Assembly: GCF_964340395.1 (NCBI RefSeq)
Contig: NC_135549.1
Coordinates: forward strand, 7,864,842-7,928,841
Length of the DNA: 64,000 bases
Direction: 5' to 3'
From: Glandiceps talaboti
Taxonomy: Eukaryota > Hemichordata > Enteropneusta > Spengelidae
A model generated the notes under the pieces. It did not search any database. It saw only the letters and a program-made list of their open reading frames with translations, and had not been told where the DNA came from. This document shows positions 1-13,700 of this stretch, piece after piece. Position 1 is the first letter of the stretch. Each line of letters begins with the position of its first letter. Position numbers and translations under genes: made by a program.

Positions 1-2098
<2,098 letters not shown>

Positions 2099-2140
<42 letters not shown>
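2099..2140. repeat. (GATT)n microsatellite
   Basis: About ten copies of GATT. Confidence 0.95.
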
Positions 2141-2141
<1 letters not shown>

Positions 2142-2445
2142 GGTAAGGAATCCTAAAATGTGTGCAAGAATGTCGTGTGGACGGTCAAGTCGTGCAGGCC
2201 AAAAGTATAATTCTTTTTCTGGCTGTAGTTTTTGCGCTTTTCGATGTAACGTTACAGATTATTTTTTATCCATTTAGGCCCATCTGTAGTATTTTGAAGG
2301 AACCCATGTTTTTTTATTATTAAATGTTAACATTACTTTATTTCATACAACTTCTCCTTTTTATTGACATGTGATTTTTGGGATTTTTTAAATGTCGAAT
2401 GAAGAATGTCATTTAAAAAAGTGGCAACTTGTATTTGTATTTGTC

Positions 2446-2513
2446 TTGTTTGTCTTGTTTGTTTGTTTGGTTGTTTTTGTTTGTTTGTTTGTTTGTTTGT
2501 TTGTTTGTTTGTT
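2446..2513. repeat. (GTTT)n microsatellite
   Basis: An interrupted GTTT run with some GTCTT variants at its left end. Confidence 0.95.
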
Positions 2514-2794
2514 CATTAATATTGTGCCGAGTGAGCGTGTCAGTGACTGAGTTGTATAATAAATTAAAATTATGTAAAATACATTTATTCCAGACTCTTT
2601 GTACTTAGATACAGTCTGGGGATACATGTACGTGATACCCCATACTTCTTAGCACGTCATCAAAAACATTATACCAACTCAATTTCTGGAACTATAAAGT
2701 AAGTGTTAATAATGAGTTAAGATGGTTATTTTTCTTTTCACCTACTCCATCTGTATTTCCAAGTAAAGCTCACTGTCGATGATGAACTTTGAAC

Positions 2795-2802
2795 CACGTG
2801 AC
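2795..2802 (+). promoter_or_regulatory. CLEAR-like E-box (CACGTGAC)
   Basis: CACGTGAC matches eight of ten positions of the TFEB/CLEAR consensus GTCACGTGAC, 1.9 kb upstream of the MITF/TFE ORF. A lone E-box can occur by chance. Confidence 0.25.
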
Positions 2803-2947
2803 TTCTGAGTCACGGTGCAAACCCCGGAACGATATAAAGCTTCGGAAACCAATTAAATAATAACGCTAGCTTCAAAATAAGTTGCCCCACTAAATTCTAG
2901 TGGACCAGTGGCGGTAGACACCAAGTTCATGTACCAAGTTTTTCTCC

Positions 2948-3177
2948 CAGTCACTTGTAAATTAATATTCAATTCATGATCATAATACAAAATAATGACG
3001 TTATTAGGTATTTACGAATATTCAACAAATTCCTTCACCGATGTTTGCACTGAGAAAGGAGATTCTCGGTGCAAACACCGGTGACGGTAAATCAGTTGTG
3101 ATTTTTTGAATATTCGTAAATACCTAATAACGCTATTATTTCATCCTTGAACAGAATAGTAGCTCACAAGTGACTTG
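2948..3177. mobile_element. Fold-back (MITE-like) element, diverged arms
   Basis: The outer arms AGTCACTTGT (2949) and ACAAGTGACT (3168) are complementary. A stronger inner stem, TTATTAGGTATTTACGAATA, pairs with its complement at about 3106-3131. The inner arms GATGTTTGCACTGAG and CTCGGTGCAAACACC also pair. No coding sequence is present. The boundaries are approximate. Confidence 0.6.
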
Positions 3178-3204
3178 ATATCACCTTTTATAATGTTAAT
3201 AGTA

Positions 3205-3436
3205 GACTGTCGACAGTCGCTCGCGCCTTTTTTTCCTCCGTTTTATCTAAACTCCGATCCGGCGCAACACTAGTCTAATCGCAAACTGATACCGAGGGCC
3301 AAAGGCCCGAGCCTTCGGCCCTCGACCATTCGGGCCTTCCGGCCCTCAATATCAGTTTGCGATTATACTAGTGTTGCGCCGGATCGGAGTTTAGATAAAA
3401 CGTAGGAAAAAAAGGCGCGAGCGACTGTCGACAGTC
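3205..3436. mobile_element. CpG-rich 232-bp palindromic element flanked by TA
   Basis: The arms of about 95 bp are near-perfect inverted repeats and begin and end with GACTGTCGACAGTC, itself a perfect 14-bp palindrome. The centre holds further nested GGCC-rich inverted repeats. TA flanks both ends (3203-3204 and 3437-3438), as expected for a TA-targeting non-autonomous DNA element. It is far richer in CpG than its surroundings. There is no ORF. Confidence 0.7.
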
Positions 3437-3438
3437 TA

Positions 3439-4500
3439 TGTAGTAGTGATATCCACTGTAACATACTACACACACTTCGTATTCATAATGTAATGTGGTC
3501 ACTTTCAGTTTTAACCCTGTTACGGATTCGTACGGGGTAAATTCTGCAATATATTCTAGGTCTATAATTCAAAGAGTTTGCACCAGCATTTACGACTAAT
3601 AGATCCGAATTTGTGGTCTATTTGTTTCGTATTCGGAGGCCATCGGCCCATAGATACAATATACCAATATTACAGTAAAGCAGTATTGAAAAGGCAATGA
3701 AACTGTTACCAAACACGGTTTACTTCTTTACGCAGTTTCACAAAAAAGACTAATAGATGTAAGATATACGAGATCAAATCACCAAAAAAACTTTGCAATA
3801 TGACAACAACTCTTGTGGAACAATATAATTATAAGCATCTCATCAAACTGCCAGTCCTCATAAAAAATCGAATGTGGCATATCAAACGTTTTACATTTTC
3901 ACCACCTGCCATTGTAGAATATTAAAGATAATCTGGAATCTGGTGCTTATAAATATTTATATGACCATAAGATGGTTTTTTGTTGAAATTTCGGATGCCA
4001 ATTACTTTAACTTTGCTCATCCATTCTGGCTCACCCGTTCTATTTTCACGAGAAACAGTAGCTGCAATAATTGTAGCTTTGTTTTTATTTATAATACTTT
4101 TTTGTCCTTTTTTATATTTTATTTTTTGTGACTCAACATTGTCCGTTTTACTTTTTAATTCTTACGGGGTTTGCAAAGAAAAAAAGAGGAGCGAGAGCGA
4201 CGGAGGGAAACCGCTACATAGTACTGCATCTATAGCAGCCAGTACGGCATCAATAGCAGCCACCCCCTTCCCCCTTGTAGAATCGAAAGTTTAGTGTGGG
4301 TAGCTATGACATGTATGAAATCATCGGAAAAGTATATGTATGTCCATTTCAATCACTCAACGTCAAAACTGTCAAAATTATCCCCCAATATCACAATTAG
4401 TGAGACTTACAATTTACAAAGGTTGTCATATTACAAAGGCCCTGCAAAGGCCAGTGTGTGATCAACTGATGTAATCCCAGTGTGTAAAAATAGAAACATT
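3439..4500. other. No gene recognised upstream of MITF/TFE
   Basis: AT-rich sequence with an A/G-rich patch near 4180. Overlapping ORFs at 3874-4294 look compositional (Phe/Ile-rich) and show no family motif. Confidence 0.5.
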
Positions 4501-4522
4501 AGTGATGTCATTGCATTCCCCG

Positions 4523-4600
4523 TCATGTGATGGGCTTGCCACCACAGCCAATCAGATCGTGCAATCTAGTACCACATGATCCTATGTGGTCCAATCGTGA
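4523..4600 (+). promoter_or_regulatory. Putative MITF/TFE promoter cluster: M-box, NF-Y CCAAT boxes, inverted RUNX-like dyad
   Basis: TCATGTGA (4523-4530) and, on the other strand, TCATGTGG (4572-4579) match the T-flanked E-box preferred by MITF-family factors. AGCCAATCAG (4546-4555) is a full NF-Y consensus, and a second CCAAT lies at 4591-4595. ACCACAT...ATGTGGT (4571-4590) is a dyad containing two inverted ACCACA words. All lie 140-220 bp upstream of the ORF. The motifs are seen directly; promoter use is inferred. Confidence 0.45.
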
Positions 4601-4636
4601 TGAATAGTAAGAGGGTAGCCATTATTATCTCCAACC

Positions 4637-4693
4637 ATGTTCAGCGAAGGGCTTGCATACGTAGGTACCGTTTCTGGTGACAACAACGACTAA
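4637..4693 (+). other. Candidate upstream ORF before MITF/TFE start
   Basis: An ATG at 4637 opens an 18-codon ORF that ends at TAA 4691-4693, 45 nt before the first main-frame ATG. If transcription starts upstream of 4637, it could limit translation of the weak-context main ATG. This is inference only. Confidence 0.25.
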
Positions 4694-4738
4694 AAACATC
4701 GTCTTGTGGCTGATTATCTGGACTTTGTTGGTATTTTC

Positions 4739-4917
4739 ATGTTCTTAATGTCGTCCTCAACGATAGAGTCGGGCATTGACCTTGATTTTGAACTTCCATC
4801 AAATACAGACGAGCTGTTGATCACTAATAATATCGAAGTGCCGACCGAGATCCCAACGAGTACGAGTGGTGTGCAATTCTATAAGCTGAAAAGTGTGCCT
4901 TTGGACGACATCGTTAG
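4739..4917 (+). CDS. MITF: MITF/TFE exon 1 (MITF-A-like N-terminus)
   Basis: The exon ends in a strong AG|GTAAAT donor in phase 2. It encodes the ESGI-D-DFE and YKLKSxPL signatures of vertebrate MITF exon 1B. Two in-frame ATGs (4739 and 4748) both have weak Kozak context. An in-frame TAA at 4691-4693 limits extension. An internal acceptor-like AG at 4765-4766 would also allow splicing from a different upstream first exon, as in vertebrate MITF. Confidence 0.75.
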
Positions 4918-7900
4918 GTAAATGAGTTGTTACTGTTACGTTAATGCAAGAAGTGCAACGCATTTTATGATGTAAGCCATTTTTGGATGTGAATGTTACT
5001 GTAGTGTCTGTCGTTTCCAGAATATGTAGCTCTCAACCCTTCACAAAATCCAGAATGCAATATGCTTTTTTTTTTCAGACCAGTTCGAAACATAATGTGG
5101 AAGTATAATATGGGAATTCCCCATCTAGGTTTCGATTGTAGGACGAGTTTGAGATTTCCTTGTGCATACCCCAACGTAACAATTTGCTCTGCATATACTG
5201 TGAGCATGTCAGGATAAAAAACTCTGACCCTCATGTATACTAGGTCGTAAAAGAAACAAGCTCACGATTTTCCAGATAGTGAGATAAGAAATGCATGCCA
5301 GATTTCCGGGAAATTACCACTTCCTCGTTCGGAATGCCTCGTTTATTTCCAACACCGGTTTCTGGAAGAAATAATGATGGCTCTTTCCATACAGAATTTC
5401 CAGACCCAGCTATAAAGACTTCGTATTCTGAGTAGTAATACAAGGTAGGACATGTCGCACATGTTCACTAAAGGGGAGTTACTAGTACACCTATATATAC
5501 ATTATGCAACGTGTACAGGCAGCAACTGGTACTGTTGACATCCGTGTGGCATATTATTTGGCATCAAGAACACATGTATAGTACAATGAAAACATGTCGG
5601 TTGTGACAAAATTAGAGTGGTTGAAGGCGGTTTTGCACTTTCAAAAATGAAGGGTATAATACGAAAATTTATAGGTATGCACACATATGTAACTTTATTG
5701 TCATGTTACATATGTCACCAGTTGAGATATCATACTATGATTTATAGCAGTTGAACAAATACATGTGGATCCATATGGGGGGAGGTTCCCCAATTATATT
5801 TAGGAATAAGTTTGTATGTTTGTGTAGATAAAATAACAATGAATCAAACAGGCAATTGGGGGTGTTGTTCCGCATTTTATTTTGGAAGGAGGCAAATACA
5901 ATGTAGAAGGTTTTGTGTATCATGGGATTACCTTGAACTTTGTCTTGTGTGACATCCTAAAGATCAAACAGCACATCATCAATAATATAACTGTTCAGTT
6001 GGAAATAAAGGCTTGTATCTACATATTTATCCATAGCTCAAGTTATTTGTCTTGTGTCCATAGTACACTGAATGATTCATGGCAGTTTGGTCATTGCAGT
6101 CTTGGCTTCAGTCGTTACCAGCTTGGGATCACAACCTCTTGACATAGTTCCATGGTTGTTATGATCATTCAACATTTAATAATAATAATAATAATAATAA
6201 CTTTATTTGTCATGTCGATCATGAAATTTTCGTTGCATTGACAGAAAATAGACAAACTACATATCCACACAGTTTACATTAATTAAATACATAATCCATG
6301 AAAAGTAAAGTTAGGATTACAATACATATAAATGCATACATACATACATACATACAGACAGTAGCGGTTACATGTTATTTACGAGATGAATAGATCTTGG
6401 AACATGTTGTTGTCGTGAAACATTTTGTTTTGATGAACACACAGCACCTCAGAATCACAAACTCTTTGAGTTGTATTTCCTAATATATGCCATCCAAGTA
6501 TTCTGAAATATAAGCATACTGGAGACTCAGAGAAAAGTGCGCAACTTGCAAAAATAGCAATAGTTGTAGAAGTATTGGCAATATTTATTTCATGAATTGA
6601 TGTGTATAATATTCTGAGGACAGGTGGACAATGCAACATTAACATATGAATATCCACTAGTGATAGTAAACTTGGAAAATATGACATTAATAGAAACGTG
6701 AGTATGCTATAAATAAGAGGTATGGTACATAATATCTTTCATAAGACAACCATTACATATTATGGTCATAGAACAATCTAAAACTGGCCTTGGTACAAAA
6801 CAGTCACTCTCTTTGAAAAAACTGTGAATTAATGTTTGCTATCATATGCCAACTATTAAACTTACCTGCTACCAAAATAGATGTGTATATTTTCTAGTGT
6901 AATGTGTTCAACACATATGTAGGGCTGCTAAGGATGTTCCAGTGCAGAATAATTCCAAACGCGGGACGGTGGGACCCCATTTATTTTTATGTGAGATGAC
7001 TTCAGTGAACTTAAAATTCCAGTCATACTGTATTTTGTACATAAAATATACTGCAATACTAACTCGTACTTTTCACCACTGTAAGCTGACCCCCCCCCCC
7101 CTCCCCAAAAGCAAAGAATTCAAGATGTGTTCTGTTCATATGGACTCCCAACTATCAAACAAAGTGATGCCTGTAATGTATTTGCACTTTAAGTGAACTG
7201 TGAAATTCCACAAATAAATTACTGTATATACTGTATGATAATATTATAGTAACAAGCACTGCGCATGATTTTCGGAGGGGAAAGGTCAATGGATCATGTC
7301 AGAACTTCCATGGCCATTGGATAAAATCCCATTGTGCTGCAGAAGCTGTTACAGTTGATCAATTTACCTTGTAAAGGTGCGTTAGCTCCCAGCCCTTTAT
7401 ATAGCATACAAGCATACCGCACATTATTCTATTCAACTCATCAAGTATGTTTTACTGCAAACCATATGGAAGTGTACAAAGTCAACCTGCCTGACTATTA
7501 AACAAATTATCTTCATGTCATGGTCAATGCTACCCATCACAAACTTATACAAAACAATGAATTCTGTACATTAGTTTCTTTGGAGGGCTTTGTAATTGAA
7601 GATTTCCCAATTGAAGAGTTAGCAGTTTAAAATCAAACATGTAAGCAGAATTGCAATAGCAAGCCTTTGTAAGCTCCTCATTGAAAATATGACATTTTGT
7701 ACACAGTGGTACACGTACATTTGTATAATTAATAATAACTCTTGCAGATGATTCCTAATCATTGTTTTATAGCTGCACTAGCTGTAACTGGGGAATTACT
7801 CTATTTTTTTTTGATCAGAAAATCAGCAGTATTTTCACCCAAATTTGTGACAATACCAAAACTTAGATGTTATACATGTTAATTAGGGGTTGATTGCATC

Positions 7901-10669
7901 AGGTTGAAATTGTGATCATATTGGGGAGCAGGTCTTTGGGTGCAGACCCAAAAATCAATTTGATGAGATTTTTAGTGTACCATATTATAAAAGAATATGT
8001 GTACAGCAGCACAAACACATTTACCCATAGGTTATTCAATACCGTTCAGGTTGTACAGTATTAGGAATAAGTCAGTGTATCTAACAAAACAATTACAAAC
8101 CCAAATTAAAATTCAATTACAAACCCTAATTAAAATTTAATTAAAAACCCAAAACGTTCAAGTTGCAGCTAGCGGTAACAATATATATTGCTTAAGTTAT
8201 TATTCATAACGTTAGAATGAGTTGATGCTTATTAATTTGGTAATGTTGAAATTGTTGACTCATTGTTGTGACTGGAAGTTGATGCCAAATTTAGTGTTGT
8301 ACACATTGTGTGTGTAGATGAAAGGGGATTGCGTGGGTGTTGTAAGGTACCAACACTGAATATCTTTCACTTCCTTATATGGCAGCTTGTGTCTCAATTC
8401 TAAGGAAGATCTGTATCACAGTATGATGCTGCTTTTACAATCGTGATACTTGCTTTCTGTGTGCCAATACCAGTCTTCCATAGTATGTCACATTAGTTGC
8501 AGTCTTCCATAGTTTGACCACAGTATGTCACATTAGTTGCAGTCATCCATAGTTTTACCACAGTATGTCACGTTATTTACAGTCGCAACACTTTCTATTT
8601 TCTACCACCAGTCCTCCAAAGCGACAACCAAATCTTAATCCAATGACGTCCCGAACTAATCTAAAGCAGCAGCTTATGCGGCAACAGCAGCTACAAGAAG
8701 ATGAACGAGAAAGACAAAGGCAACGTTTAGCAGCTGAAGCCCAAGCAGCATCAGCAGGTTCTGCAGCAATGGCTGTTCCAGTATCATTAGCAACTATTCC
8801 TGAAGTTCCCAGACAAATATTACAGGTAAGAAAAGAGCAAAAGATTGCAAGGCATGCACTCGGTTGATTGATATCAGACAGTTGATAAGTAGTATATACA
8901 AATGTAAGTGTAAAAAACTTGAAAGCAGTTAAAATCTTAACATCCTGTTACATTGCCACAACACAAAAATGTAATTCTAACATTTCAGTTTCATGAAGCT
9001 TTTGGTATTTTCTGTTTCCCCTTTTTTTCTTTTGAAAGTGAAATGCTCGTAAATAAGAATTGTAATGATTTAATTAAACAGTCAAGGTACAAATATGAAA
9101 GTATAGTAGTTTTGAATGATGAAGTCTTGACACAGTGGGACATGTAGCAGATGTGTTGTCAGATATGGGTGTCTAACTTTATAGTCAAGGTCAAAGTGTG
9201 TAATAGTTATCCAACTTAGTTAAGGTCAAATTAGTTGCCATCCCTTTGATATAAACTGTCTATATGTAACTTCTGTGGCAAATTTTTGTTGGTAAATGAT
9301 GACAGCCCTTCCCTTGTTTTAATGTTTGTGTATTTCAAAAGTTATATTCAATTATTTCCTATTATGTAGAAGGTTTCCACCTATTTTTGCTCTCTACACC
9401 ATTTCAAATATTGTGCTGTAATTTTCTGCAAATATGATTATTCATTTTATTGTTATCCGTACCTGTTTAAATGCATAATAAAAGAAAATGTAGCTTTGAA
9501 TGAAAAACTGAACCCTAGTATATTTCTTGCAAGTTTGTATATAGAAATGCTGTAGTCACACCAAAATGCTACTGTCACATCAAAACATGTACATATATAT
9601 AAAGTGTAGGAGTTTTAAAGTGAAAGAATTATTTGCTATATACAGTAATATCACAATTTGTCACTTTTGTGATGTCTGTGTTCCTGATGGGGAAAAAAAT
9701 GAATGTGCATATGAATTTTTAGGTATAGTTCAGATCAAATGCTATCCTCGACAAAAGCAAGTCATATAGAAAAGTCTATATTGGATAAGAATAGCAAACT
9801 GAAACATGGCAGAGAAAGATCGAGGTCTGTATAGTTCTATGCAAAAAAAGAAGACAACAGTCCAACAGTTATCCTTGTTGGGTAAATAACAGTGCTTGAT
9901 ACCATCCCTTAGCTATTCATTATATGTGTGTTTTGGCAACTTTACATAAAGATATTTGTTGATAGTCAGCCCTAAAATTCTGACATTTTCACAGATGGTT
10001 CAGAAATATCACAATTTGCACAGGAAACATGATTTGCTGCATTGAAACATACCTTACTTTAATCCCTTCAGTGCCTGAGCTCACTTTTGAAGCTAAAAAA
10101 ATGTAATCTTTGGTCTTGGAAGATGTATTGTGGCAATTTGGAACATGACATCAAAGATTACTATTTGTGACAGTAATTGAACTTTGTTGTCTTACAGGTT
10201 AATACACGTTTGATGAACCCAACTAGATTCCACGTTGAACAGAAAAAAAAACAACAAGTAAAAGAATACTTGTCCCAGTCTGTGGGAGCAATACCAAGCC
10301 GATTTTTAGTGCCACAGACCAAAATAACACCACCAGTATCACCGTCACATCTCAATGGACAAGGAACAACTGTTCCAGACAGTCCTATGTCAGCAATTAG
10401 TACTTCAGCACAGAGTACTGAAGTAAGTGCTATGGTTTATTTTACAGTAGTCTTAGGAGATTGCCTGGTTTATTTGATCTGTCCATGTTTGTGAATAAAA
10501 TCTTGCTTTCTAGATTCCTTATCATTAATTAAGTTCATGGCAAATTGTGAAAATTTGACATGGAAATTTGTTCTCATAAGATGGCCCATTTAGCAAAATT
10601 TTTAAATTGTTACATATTTCCTCGCTAGTCGAAGTCTAAAATAAGATAGAGTTAGTAGTACTGTGAATT

Positions 10670-10720
<51 letters not shown>

Positions 10721-13700
10721 CTGACTTTTAGACATCAAATTGATAAAATGTAGAAGGCATCCAGTAGTACAGAAAGCTACCAATTTAGTAAAGTATTTGA
10801 AGTGTTTGAGCAAATAGATGTGAATTTTAAAGAACTCTGAGTACTAACTTTAGTTACTATGCCATTTCTGTTTTAACAGTTAGATGAATTCTTAGAAGAT
10901 GTACTGAGTTTAGGATCAAGCCTTGGAGAAGATGCATTGATGAATGCATTAGACCCACAGCTTCCAGCCACAGTAAGCATTCTTTACATAATTCCAACAT
11001 TATAATGTAAGCTGAAGTAGCAATTTCTTGTGCATATCATTGCCTGAAAGGATTCTGTGAAATAGACAGCAATACTTACTCCTCTTTCTCTGTAGGGGTA
11101 TTTGTTTGTACTGTACACAACTAAGTAGAAGTTGGGAGAAAGAGGATTAATTCAGTATTTGAGTTGTAACATTAAACAACAAATTGTCATGTCCTTATGC
11201 ATGGATAGGAACTATATAACGTAGGGTATCTCTATTCCAAGAGTGTTGGATCAGTGTAAATGAAAAAAAATTATAGTCATGATCAGTGAAAATGATAATC
11301 ACTATCTACCAGTCAAAGTCACCTTTGCTCTACACATTTATACAAAACTAAACAGCTGTATGATATATATTCTACAAGAAAAATTCCTCACATATATTAT
11401 TGTGTATTTGTAAGAACGTTCTTATCACTGATTGTGAATATATTCTTATGGTGAGTGGCCTGAAACCTCTGAAACATGACTTGTAATGATATCATAGCTG
11501 TATGAACACTTTCAGCAAAAGTATCTACTATTTTAAAAGAAACCAATTACAATGATCATTGGCCATAATTTGTATGACCTACTACTTGGGGTTCATATAT
11601 TTGATTTTTTGTGATACACATATTCATATTTGTTTGTACAAACATTTATTGCAGCTTCCTACCACAAATCTATTAGATCTTGGAGCCACTAATACCATAG
11701 CACCAACAGACTTTCAAACAACATCTCAGTCCTTACCTTCAGATATAACAAAGTATACTCTAGAACAAGAACTTGTCTTAACTGATGAACAAGTCAAGGC
11801 TTATGCCAAAGAAAGACAGAAGAAAGACAACCATAACATGAGTAAGTACTATTGGTTACTTCATGTTAACTTGTATAGCCAACCGTCAATGTAATATAAC
11901 TGTCATCAAGGTTTGCCTTGAGGACATAATTTGTTGTGATGAGAGTCTGAGAATTTTGCCAACAATATTGTATTGCCGAGATTATTACTAATCGTTATTT
12001 AAAGTTTACCAAAGACACATTACTTTTAACATTAGATTCTCTATGTTGCCCATTTAGTACAATCTACTTGGTTTCAGTTTCATAGTTTCCTTTATGAAAA
12101 CTATTCCATACTTACTACCAATCTCATTATACGTCAGGTAAAAAAGTAATGAATGATTTATTCCTTTACCTACAATGTTAGGATTATTTTGGTTTTCACC
12201 ACTTATAAGATTTTAATACAGAAACATAGCTTTCACCTAAGGTAAATTTTCTTGGGTGCAAAATGAAGTTAAATTTGTGAATACAAAATAAACATTTGCT
12301 CAGGTGAGCTTTCATCATTCTACAAGGTAATGCTTCTTCACAACCGAATACATTTTTGTATTTAGAGGAATTTATATCAAGTGAGAGAAAGGTCAGCTCA
12401 TGTAGCAAATATTAATTCCGTGCAAATAATAGTACAGTACTGTATAGTTGTTTATCTGTATATAGGAAGTCACATAAGAGGAAGTGATGTCAAGTTCCAT
12501 GTCAAAGGTTATATGAGTTGAGAGTGTGTGGGAAGGCAGCCATGTGTTGCTAGGAAGAAGTACTTATCAAAAATATAAATAAAAAATTACATTAATAATA
12601 TCATAACATGTTAATATTAGTTATAGTACTATTAATTGTGTCAAAAACATAGTGAAATAAACTTCAATACCTAGTAACCAATATTCTTGATCTGTTTTAC
12701 AGTTGAAAGGAGGAGGCGATTTAATATAAATGACAGAATCCAAGAACTAGGTACTCTCTTGCCAAAGAATATAGACCCGTAAGTTATCATATAATTATTT
12801 TGTATGCTGTTCATTTATTCAGCTGTCAGGTATTGTTATGAATACCAATAATTGTGTCTGAATACTATCTTGTATGATGAAATATTGTCTGTGTTCCTAC
12901 ATTACTGTAGGTCACAGTATATTGATATTGTCTGTGTTCCTACATTACTGTAGGTCACAGTATACTGATATTGTCTGTGTTCCTACATTACTGTAGGTCA
13001 CAGTATATTGATATTGTCTGTGTTCCTACATTACTGTAGGTCACAGTATACTGATATTGTCTGTGTTCCTACATTACTGTAGGTCACAGTATACTGATAT
13101 GTGTTCCTACATTACTGTAGGTCACAGTATACTGATATTGTCTGTGTTCCTACATTACTGTAGGTCACAGTATACTGAATGTTAGCTCTGTTTCACAGTC
13201 CTGTCTGTGTCATACCTCCTACATGTGCTAGAACATACTTCGTTATGACTGAAGCCATCAGAAGTGAGATGAAAGTCTGAAGCCCCAGAGACTTACACAT
13301 GTAGAAGTAGTGACATTACAATTTACAAATATAAACAGTTCATTACATAGGTTTGTAGTTGTTTAGACTAGTTTGTCTTTTAAGATGTTTAAATAATTCT
13401 CATTGAAACGACTAACCAGGTGTTTTACTCTATTTACAGAGATCAACGCATGAATAAAGGAACAATTTTGAAGTCATCAGTAGACTACATAAGAAAACTA
13501 CAAAGAGATACAGAAAAAATGAGACATGTTGATGAACGGTCCAAGTCTCTAGAAAACATAAACAGAAAAATGCTGTTGAGGATACAGGTAAGAAGTTATT
13601 ACAAAGATAGAGTCATTATGATATGTTTATTTTGGGAGCAAGTCTAAATAAAAACAAGACAGACCAAAAATACATGTGATTCAAAGACTAGAAGAATGGA

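Larger units (their letters stand above)
4918..8611 (+). other. MITF/TFE intron 1
   Basis: 3.7 kb with no recognised gene. Holds the retroelement-like tail at 6177-6260, a CATA run near 6336-6356, and a 40-bp tandem repeat just before exon 2. Confidence 0.8.

Noticed and set aside
8565-8611. Upstream extension of MITF/TFE exon 2 coding sequence
   Set aside because: Starts from a non-ATG codon and spans the pyrimidine tract; phase with exon 1 requires the acceptor at 8611.
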